Below, piece after piece: positions 18,173 to 23,642 of a stretch of DNA of 23,642 bases. Source of the DNA: JALYUA01 sp038229875 (GTDB taxonomy: Bacteria > Acidobacteriota > Thermoanaerobaculia > UBA5066 > Gp7-AA6); contig JBBROA010000069.1 in the NCBI GenBank assembly GCA_038229875.1, forward strand, positions 1-23,642, in the 5' to 3' direction. The notes beneath the pieces were generated by a model, which was not told the origin of the DNA, ran no database searches, and was given only the letters and a program-made list of their open reading frames with translations. The position numbers and the translations under genes are program-made. The stretch's first letter is position 1. Each line of letters begins with the position of its first letter.

Positions 18173-18709
18173 AGCAGAATCGGGGCGGCCTCCAACGCTC
18201 GGGCTCTCCGCGGATTGGGTGGGCCGGCGAACGAGGCGACTCAACCCTCGGAAGCGCGCCCTCGTGAGAACAGGAAGGCTTTCGACCGCGACCGCGCTTG
18301 CGACTGCGACCGAAAGTTACGCGAACCGGCGCGGCGCGCGGACTCCTTCAGGGCCTTTCCACGACTTCTCCTGTCCCCGCGACCGGGGAAAGGTTTGGCT
18401 CAGGCCAGTCGCCCTGTGGTTCCCGGCATGTGGGTTTTTGGCAGGGGGAGCGGGAGCCGACGGGGGTCTCGCGACCGTCTGCTCTGGTTTGAGCCAGCGC
18501 GGGGTCCTTTCAGAGAGCGCCTGAGCCCCCGACATACTGGTCTCGGGCGAACGCCGCGCGAGCCAGAAAGGTCGGCAGCCGTCGAGCGAATAGAGACCCG
18601 ACGAACGAGGATCCATCTGCGTGGATGACAGCCAGGGACGGGTAGGCACGTCGAGGCGGTTCCGGAGGGTTATTTCGCCTAAAGCTGGAGTTCCGAAGGC
18701 CCTATCTCA
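18173..18709. other. Non-coding region with multiple RNA-like helices
   Basis: No protein gene is convincing in these 537 bp; the open frames are Arg/Pro-rich artefacts of the base composition. The stretch is instead dense in inverted repeats from 18279 onward: an imperfect 38-base hairpin (18279-18316), a long-range helix with two inner hairpins (18387-18511), GGTCTC/GAGACC enclosing smaller stems (18539-18598) and ATCCAT/GTGGAT with loop CTGC (18611-18626). The first 100 bp after parB show nothing recognisable. Confidence 0.6.
18387..18511 (+). ncRNA. Candidate structured non-coding RNA, family unassigned
   Basis: A 13-bp helix pairs 18396-18408 (TGGCTCAGGCCAG) with 18484-18496 (CTGGTTTGAGCCA). 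It includes two G-U pairs that exist only if the plus strand is transcribed. An outer GAAAGG/CCTTTC stem (18388-18393 with 18506-18511) extends it across a 2 by 9 internal loop. Inside are two hairpins: CCCTG/CAGGG (18412-18416 with 18442-18446, with CCC/GGG within) and GACGG/CCGTC (18459-18463 with 18475-18479). The bases GGCCAGTC.CCCTG resemble a short stretch of E. coli 6S RNA, but that is weak evidence. The conserved cores of RNase P RNA, tmRNA and SRP RNA are absent. Ends are unknown and may extend from about 18279 to 18626. Confidence 0.4.
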
Positions 18710-18737
18710 GTGTCCGATAAGATACATTATGTAAAGT
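18710..18737 (+). other. Candidate chromosomal dif site (XerC/XerD recombination site)
   Basis: The 28 bp read as arm GTGTCCGATAA, centre GATACA, arm TTATGTAAAGT. The right (XerD) arm matches B. subtilis dif (TTATGTAAACT) at 10 of 11 bases and E. coli dif (TTATGTTAAAT) at 9 of 11. The left (XerC) arm keeps the ATAA end of the E. coli arm and the TCC of B. subtilis. The inner ATAA/TTAT palindrome spans the 6-bp centre as in all dif sites. It stands out as AT-rich in a very GC-rich region, lies in an intergenic gap, and nearby genes on both sides converge on it. xerC and xerD are not in the window. Confidence 0.72.
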
Positions 18738-18848
18738 CCAAACGCGGCGCCCCGCAGGGCTTGCTCCGACCGGCGGCCTTACGAGGAATCCATTCGTTCG
18801 CGCTCGCGGGGAGGTTACGTGCGACGGCCTCCTGCGCCGTAATGCGCA

Positions 18849-19064
18849 GTGGATTTGCAGAAAGATATCGGGACGTGGACGGGGACCGCCGTCGTCAATC
18901 TCGAAGACGCGCCGCCGGGTCTGCACGGGATGACGATCCGGCTGTCGCATCACGACGAAGCGGAGACCGGATCGATCGGCTGGCCGACCTTCCGGAGGCG
19001 CCTTTCGAGGTCTGAGCTTCGCCGGCCGGTCTCCCGGCGACCTGATACCTTGATCAGTCGATGA
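18849..19064 (+). CDS. Possible small protein upstream of the lptF/G gene
   Basis: A 71-codon frame beginning with GTG directly after an in-frame stop and ending in a TGA that overlaps the next ATG (ATGA), the same 4-base overlap used by real genes in this window. Third codon positions are mostly G or C. The translation MDLQKDIGTWTGTAVVNLED, then PPGLHGMTIRLSHHDEAETGSIGW, looks protein-like at first, but the last 25 residues are Arg/Ser/Pro-rich. No family is recognised, no ribosome-binding site is seen, and a candidate promoter for the next gene lies inside its end. It may be a remnant or chance frame. Confidence 0.25.
   Translation: MDLQKDIGTWTGTAVVNLEDAPPGLHGMTIRLSHHDEAETGSIGWPTFRRRLSRSELRRPVSRRPDTLISR
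19043..19051 (+). promoter_or_regulatory. Candidate extended -10 element for the lptF/G gene
   Basis: TGATACCTT fits TGnTAnnnT and ends 9 bases before the ATG. It lies within GACCTGATAC (19039-19048), identical to the ten bases before parA. No -35 hexamer or Shine-Dalgarno is visible. A start 6-9 bases downstream would give a nearly leaderless mRNA. Confidence 0.4.
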
Positions 19065-21349
19065 GCCTCATCTCTCGGTCGGTGCTTCGCGAGATCTGGC
19101 CCCCCTTTCTCCTGGGCTTTTCGGCCTACACGTTCATCCTTCTCGTCCGGACGATCTATTTCCTCGCGGACTTCTTTGTGCGGCGGAGCGCCACCCTCGG
19201 CGAGGTCGTCTGGCTCGTCGTGCTGTCCCTGCCCTGGATCATCGTTCTGACGCTCCCGATGGCGTTCCTTCTCGGTGTGCTGATCGGGATCGGACGGCTC
19301 TCCGCCGACTCCGAGGTCATCGCCCTGCGGGCCTGCGGTGTGGGTCCGGCGGCCATCGCCCGCCCCGCGCTCTGGGCAGCGCTCTTCCTGGCCGGGGTCG
19401 TGTTCGTCTGCTACAACCTCGTCCTGCCGCAAGCCAACGACACGCTAACGCGGAGCCTGGCGCGGGTCGCCGCGACGTCGGTCGTCAATGTGGTCCAGCC
19501 GAGGACGTTCCGCGAAGTCCGTCCCGGGTTGACACTGTTCTTCGACCGCTCGGCGGCGGATGGTCGGTCCCTCGAAGGGGTTTTCCTCCAGGTCGGCGAA
19601 GAGGAAAAATCGCAGGTTATCGTCGCTCGCCGCGGCACCCTGAACCTGGAAGGCGACCACCTCTGGCTCGACCTCGTGTCCTCGACCCTCCACGATTTCA
19701 ACCCCGCGGACCCATCCCGTTACCGAACCAACCGAAACGAGACGCAGCGGATTCTGCTCGCAGGAGACGTTGGGAATCCCGCCTCGACGCGCGTCTCCTT
19801 CGACAAGGCGCTGCGGTCGCAGTCCCTCTCGGAGCTCCTGGCCAGCGTCCGGAAGAGCCCGCGCCTCCCGCCCGAACAATACCGACTCGCCTGGGTGGAG
19901 ATTCACAAGAAGCTGTCGATCCCGTTTGCCTGTCTCGCTTTCGCGATTGTGGGCATCCCGCTCGCCGAAACGTCCCGGCGCGGCGGCAAGGGAAGCGGCT
20001 TCGCGATGTCGCTCGCGATCATCGTCCTTTATTACGTTTTGCTGTCGAGCGGAGAGACGTGGGCTCAAGAGGGGCGTCTCGCTCCTGGGCTCGCCATCTG
20101 GCTGCCCAACGTCGTACTCCTCGGTCTCGGCGCGGCGGCGATGATCCGCGGCGGCCGGGACAGGGGGCGGTGGCGGTTTCCCTGGCGGAAACGGTCTCTC
20201 GAAGACAAGGCGGGTCCCGCCGCCCGGGTCGAAACCGCGCCACGGTCGATGTTCTCGGGTGTGCTCCGCTTCCCCACTCTTCTCGACCGCTACGTGCTCG
20301 CGCGTTTTCTTTCCGTGTTCTTCCTCGTTGCGGCTTCGGTCCTCCTTCTCGCGGTCATGGTCGACTACACCGAGCACATCGACAAGATCGCGACGAACCG
20401 CCCGAGCGCCGAGGTCGTCCTCGGGTACTACCGCAACTTTCTGCTGACGATCTCGCTGCAGATCGCCCCGTTCGCCATCCTCCTGTCGGCGCTCATCGCA
20501 CTCGGGATCCTCTCCCGGAACAACGAGGACACCGCGTTCCGCGCCAACGGCGTGTCACTCCACCGCCTCGGGGCGCCGATCGTCGTCGTCTCCTTCCTGG
20601 CTGCCGGGCTGGCGTTCGCGGCCGGCGAGTACGTCCTCCCCAAGGCTCAGCGGGAACAGGCGCAATACAAGAACCTCATCTACGGGAGGCCAGTTGACTA
20701 CGGGCTCTCGACCCCCACGGAAAGGCGCTGGCACTACGGTCCGGGACGTTCGATCTGGCACCAGGAGGCGAGCGATCCCGAGAAAGGCATCCTCATCTCC
20801 CCGAGCGTGTTCCAGTTCTCCGACGCATTCGAGGTGATCCGCCGGGACATCGCGCGCGAAGCGGCGTGGGACGGCCACTCGTGGGTCCTGCGCCAGGGCT
20901 GGAGCCGCACGTTCGGGAGCTCCGAGGCGTCCTACCGCACCTATCTCGAGGAGCGCCTCCCGGGCGACCCGCCGACCGCCTTCACTCGCGCGCGCCGCGG
21001 GGCGGATGAAATGCGGTTTCGCGAGCTGCAGCGCTATGCGCGTCGTTTGAAGGCGAGCGGCTATCCGACCGGCGTGCTCGACACCGCGCTTCAGGCGAAG
21101 CTCGCGACTCCCCTGCTCATTCCCCTGATGGCGCTTCTCGCCGTGCCGTTCGCTTTCCGGATCGGGAAAAAGGGAACCCTTGCCGGGATCGGGGTTGGCC
21201 TCGCGCTCGGAATGGCGTTCCTGATCGCGGGTACGTTCTTCACGAAGGTGGGAGAGGTCGGTGCCCTCCCGGCGGTCCTCGCCGCGTGGTCCCCGAACGT
21301 CCTCGCCGCGACGGCGGCGGCGTGGCTGATGTTGCGCTTGAGAACTTGA
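19061..21349 (+). CDS. Fused LptF-LptG LPS export permease
   Basis: A 762-residue inner-membrane protein made of two YjgP/YjgQ (LptF/LptG) permease units; each alone is normally about 360 residues. Unit 1 (about 1-370) has helices near 12-32, 46-75, 100-120 and 285-365, with the early DSEVIALRACGVGP coupling segment, a periplasmic jellyroll, and KLSIPFACLAFAIVGIPLAETSRRGGKGSGFAMSL. A basic linker (about 370-405, GRDRGRWRFPWRKRSLEDK) joins unit 2 (about 410-762): LLDRYVLARFLSVFFLVAASVLLL, NNEDTAFRANGVSLHRLGAP, the second periplasmic domain, and KLATPLLIPLMALLAVPFAFRIGKKG near the end. With LptB it would form the ABC exporter that feeds LPS to the LptC/A bridge. No frameshift or internal stop separates the halves. 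The ATG is preceded by a -10-like element. Confidence 0.9.
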   Translation: MSLISRSVLREIWPPFLLGFSAYTFILLVRTIYFLADFFVRRSATLGEVVWLVVLSLPWIIVLTLPMAFLLGVLIGIGRLSADSEVIALRACGVGPAAIARPALWAALFLAGVVFVCYNLVLPQANDTLTRSLARVAATSVVNVVQPRTFREVRPGLTLFFDRSAADGRSLEGVFLQVGEEEKSQVIVARRGTLNLEGDHLWLDLVSSTLHDFNPADPSRYRTNRNETQRILLAGDVGNPASTRVSFDKALRSQSLSELLASVRKSPRLPPEQYRLAWVEIHKKLSIPFACLAFAIVGIPLAETSRRGGKGSGFAMSLAIIVLYYVLLSSGETWAQEGRLAPGLAIWLPNVVLLGLGAAAMIRGGRDRGRWRFPWRKRSLEDKAGPAARVETAPRSMFSGVLRFPTLLDRYVLARFLSVFFLVAASVLLLAVMVDYTEHIDKIATNRPSAEVVLGYYRNFLLTISLQIAPFAILLSALIALGILSRNNEDTAFRANGVSLHRLGAPIVVVSFLAAGLAFAAGEYVLPKAQREQAQYKNLIYGRPVDYGLSTPTERRWHYGPGRSIWHQEASDPEKGILISPSVFQFSDAFEVIRRDIAREAAWDGHSWVLRQGWSRTFGSSEASYRTYLEERLPGDPPTAFTRARRGADEMRFRELQRYARRLKASGYPTGVLDTALQAKLATPLLIPLMALLAVPFAFRIGKKGTLAGIGVGLALGMAFLIAGTFFTKVGEVGALPAVLAAWSPNVLAATAAAWLMLRLRT

Positions 21350-21367
21350 TCCGCTCAAAGAAAACGG

Positions 21368-21426
21368 CAGGCGGAGCAATGCGCAATAAACGCCTGACCC
21401 CACTCCGGGGGCCCTGGCCCGCTTTT
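21368..21426 (+). terminator. Possible terminator between convergent genes
   Basis: Two inverted repeats fill the short gap between the lptF/G stop and the end of the minus-strand gene: CAGGCG/CGCCTG (21368-21373 with 21391-21396, 17-base loop) and GGGC/GCCC (21409-21412 with 21417-21420, loop CCTG), the latter followed by GCTTTT on the plus strand. The T-run is short, so the call is weak. Confidence 0.3.
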
Positions 21427-21427
21427 C

Positions 21428-23041
21428 TCAGAACACCTGTCCGCTGGAAAACGAAACCAGAAATCCGCGCCGTCCCCGCGGGTCGGGGTTCAACGCATAG
21501 GCCAGGTCGAAACGCAGAACGCTGTTCGTCGCGGCCCGCGTGATCGCGATGCGCAGGCCCACCCCGACGTCGCTCTTGAAATCGCCGAGGCGCAGCGGCT
21601 GACCGGGCGGCGTCGCCGCCCCCGTGTCGAAGAAGATCGCGGCTCCGGGAGAGAAGAGCTGCAGGAACTCGCGGCCGACGAAAAACCGCTGTTCCGCGTT
21701 CCAGACGATCCGCTTGTCGCCTTCGAACGCGTAGAGCCGGTACCCGCGGAGACCGTTCTGCCCGTCGGCGAAGAACTGCACGTCCCGGTCTAGATTCCAC
21801 CCGCGGTCGAAGACGAGCCGCGACACGAAGGTCTCGAGCTGTGCGCCATGAAACTTGTGAGCGTAGAAGAGGCTGCCGGAAACGATCTCGTTGGCAGGCG
21901 CACCGTCCCACCGGGTTTCGTACGCGAGCCGGGCGGTCAGAAAGCTTCCGTCCGAGACGCGCCAACCCTGGGAGAGGTCGAGCCGCAGCCGGCCGGTCGT
22001 CTTCGCCCCTCCGAAGCCGGGCGGAGAGAGGCCGACCTCGGCTCCTATCCGCCGGCCGAGGTTGAAGTCTTCGTATCGGGCGTCCCGATTGATGTAGTTC
22101 AACTTCAGATACGCGTTTCGGACGTCCTCGTACCCGACCGTCAAGAAACGAAAGCGGCGATCCGCCGGGAGCACGCCCGAGGGGCTCGTCTCCAGCAGCT
22201 CGAAGCGGTCATCGTAGCCATGGAAACCGAAGACCAAACGGCGCGCCCTCGCGTCGCCGGCCTCGAGCGCGATCCCGTAGTGCGCCATCACTTCCTGGTG
22301 GCGCTGCCGGTATCGCGAAAGCGTCTCTCCGTCCGCGAAGATCCGCGCGTTCAACGTCAGCCGGTCGAAGAGCCCGTCCGCCGCCCAGCGATCGATGAAC
22401 GAAACGAACGGCCGGCCCACGAAGACGCGGCTCTCCGTGCCGTCCGAGTTCGAGGAGTAGGCAAAATCGCCTTTCCAGTAGGCGCCGAAAAGGTACGGGT
22501 CGGTATATTCGATGACGCGGTTCGTGCGCTCCGTTCCCTTGTCGTAGCCGAGCGCGATCTGACGACCCGTCCCGAGAAAGTCCTTTTCCTGAAGATCGAA
22601 TCCGTAGGTCGTCGCGCCGCCTTTTCCACCGAGCGACAGACCGGGCTGGGTCGTCCACGAATCCTGGGTGACGACCTCGACGTCGGCCACGCCGTCGTGG
22701 GCCGGAAGCGCGCGAACGGAAGCCGCCTTCAGGAAAGGAAGCGCGCGGAGGTTGCGCTCCGTCTCCGCCAGTCTGGCGGGATCGAGCGCGTCTCCCTCGC
22801 GAAACAGGAGGAACTTGCGGATCACCGCTTCCGCGGTTTGAAACCGAACGGCGTTTGCGGTCCGGTAGAGCCAGCCGCGGGCGGCTTCTTCGGGCGAATA
22901 GACGTCGAGCGCGCGGACGCGGATCTCGCCGATGCGGGGAGCCGAGAACTCTTCCGCAGCCGGCTCCTGCGCCGCAGCGACGGCGGGGACCGCCGCGACG
23001 AGCAGGATCCCGACGATCAGCGTGGCGCGCGCGCCCCTCAC
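21428..23041 (-). CDS. Omp85/BamA-TamA family outer-membrane barrel protein
   Basis: A 537-residue protein with a signal peptide (about 1-24, LIVGILLVAAVPAVAAAQ) and one recognisable POTRA-like unit (about 35-115: IGEIRVRALDVY, then FLLFREGDALDPARLAETERNLRALPFLKAASV). A beta-barrel rich in alternating aromatic residues follows, including GLRGYRLY near residue 430, the Omp85 loop-6 motif (usually VRGY/F). It ends in an aromatic residue (GQVF), the normal barrel signal. BamA has five POTRA domains and about 800 residues, so this is a shorter paralogue, perhaps a surface-antigen/TamA-like translocator; its client is unknown. The start is GTG at 23041 with no clear ribosome-binding site. It lies 66 bp downstream of adenosylhomocysteinase. 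Confidence 0.82.
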   Translation of the reverse strand: MRGARATLIVGILLVAAVPAVAAAQEPAAEEFSAPRIGEIRVRALDVYSPEEAARGWLYRTANAVRFQTAEAVIRKFLLFREGDALDPARLAETERNLRALPFLKAASVRALPAHDGVADVEVVTQDSWTTQPGLSLGGKGGATTYGFDLQEKDFLGTGRQIALGYDKGTERTNRVIEYTDPYLFGAYWKGDFAYSSNSDGTESRVFVGRPFVSFIDRWAADGLFDRLTLNARIFADGETLSRYRQRHQEVMAHYGIALEAGDARARRLVFGFHGYDDRFELLETSPSGVLPADRRFRFLTVGYEDVRNAYLKLNYINRDARYEDFNLGRRIGAEVGLSPPGFGGAKTTGRLRLDLSQGWRVSDGSFLTARLAYETRWDGAPANEIVSGSLFYAHKFHGAQLETFVSRLVFDRGWNLDRDVQFFADGQNGLRGYRLYAFEGDKRIVWNAEQRFFVGREFLQLFSPGAAIFFDTGAATPPGQPLRLGDFKSDVGVGLRIAITRAATNSVLRFDLAYALNPDPRGRRGFLVSFSSGQVF

Positions 23042-23107
23042 GATGGTTTTTGGTTTTTCCAGGAGTCCGTGAGCAGGGCGCGCAGGCCGTCGAAAGAACG
23101 CCGGCCC

Positions 23108-23642
23108 TTACGTGCCCTCTTCCCAGGAACTCATGTAACGGACCTGCTCGGGGCTCGGGACGTCGATGTCGACTCCCATCGACGCGAGCTTCAGTCGGGC
23201 GATCTCCCGGTCGATGTCGTCCGGGACCGTATAAACCTTCTTCTCGAGCGACGCATGGTTCTTCACCATGAATTCGGCCGCGAGCGCCTGGTTCGCAAAC
23301 GACATGTCCATGACGGACGCGGGATGCCCCTCCGCCGCCGAAAGGTTGATGAGCCGCCCGTCCGCGAGCAGATTCACCCGGCGTCCATCAGAAAAGGTGT
23401 ACTCCTCGACGAACTCCCGAATCATGCGGCGCTCGCGCGACAGCTTCACCATCGCCGGAATGTCGATCTCGACGTTGAAGTGGCCGGAGTTGCAGACCAC
23501 GGCGCCATCCTTCATTGCGCGGAAATGCTCCTCGCGGAGGACGCCCTTGTTGCCGGTGACGGTGACGAAGATGTCGCCGATCTTCGCGGCCTCTTCCATC
23601 GTCATGACCCGGTAGCCGTCGAGCACCGCCTCGATCGCCTTC
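23108..23642 (-). CDS. ahcY: Adenosylhomocysteinase, C-terminal part (partial)
   Basis: The frame runs in from the right edge and ends at TAA (23108-23110), leaving about 178 residues. It hydrolyses S-adenosylhomocysteine to adenosine and homocysteine using bound NAD. Visible family segments are VTVTGNKGVLREEHFRAMKDGAVVCNSGHFNVEID, the NLLADGRLINLSAAEGHPASVMDMSFANQALAAEF stretch around the active site and NAD-binding tail, and the end with YMSSWEEGT. The family normally closes with a conserved 'Y..W.EGT'-like tail, so the gene is complete at this end. The N-terminal substrate domain and NAD-binding glycine loop lie outside the window. Confidence 0.95.
   Translation of the reverse strand, partial: KAIEAVLDGYRVMTMEEAAKIGDIFVTVTGNKGVLREEHFRAMKDGAVVCNSGHFNVEIDIPAMVKLSRERRMIREFVEEYTFSDGRRVNLLADGRLINLSAAEGHPASVMDMSFANQALAAEFMVKNHASLEKKVYTVPDDIDREIARLKLASMGVDIDVPSPEQVRYMSSWEEGT

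Noticed and set aside
18300..18700. RNase P RNA, tmRNA or SRP RNA in the parB-lptF/G gap
   Set aside because: The size and structure invited the idea, but the conserved GGAAAGTCC and ACAGAA blocks of RNase P RNA, the tmRNA ends with tag frame, and the SRP apical loop GGAAGGAAGCA are absent.

Overview
The window is a high-GC, gene-dense stretch of a Gram-negative bacterial chromosome. LPS-export genes (lptC/A, lptB, lptF/G) and an Omp85-type barrel protein show an outer membrane. HPr kinase together with RapZ, and fused Lpt subunits, suggest a non-proteobacterial lineage such as Acidobacteriota. That placement is inference from gene content; no 16S gene or other decisive marker is present.

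Layout. Positions 1-233 carry the end of priA, followed by a 364-bp hairpin-rich spacer with two copies of a palindromic repeat. Then come accA (598-1563), recJ (1636-3375) and a long run in the order of the classical E. coli lpt-rpoN-pts locus: an oversized LptC-like gene that appears to include LptA (3440-5599), lptB, rpoN, hpf, ptsN, hprK, rapZ, a mannose-type EIIA, HPr and enzyme I. A cupin, a secreted coiled-coil protein of unknown function, miaB, a bifunctional-nuclease-family protein, parA and parB follow. Many of these genes overlap by 4 to 8 bases and are probably translationally coupled. No sugar permease accompanies the PTS proteins, so they probably form a regulatory phosphorelay.

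Between parB and the next secure gene lie about 890 bp without a confident protein gene. This stretch holds a cluster of long-range RNA helices (about 18279-18626), which I read as a candidate structured non-coding RNA. It also holds a 28-bp sequence at 18710-18737 with the 11-6-11 architecture of a XerC/XerD dif site and a right arm nearly identical to B. subtilis dif. Next come a possible 71-codon ORF and a fused LptF-LptG permease (19061-21349). After that the coding strand flips: an Omp85-type outer-membrane protein and the C-terminal part of adenosylhomocysteinase run on the minus strand. Genes on both sides point towards the dif-like site, as expected at a replication terminus. A ParAB pair beside such a site is unexpected, because chromosomal parABS usually lies near the origin.

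The most interesting items are the dif-like site next to parAB, the undescribed structured region before it, the two-fold simplification of the LPS bridge (LptC-LptA and LptF-LptG in single chains), and a shared -10-like element placed 8-9 bases before three start codons, which suggests near-leaderless transcripts.
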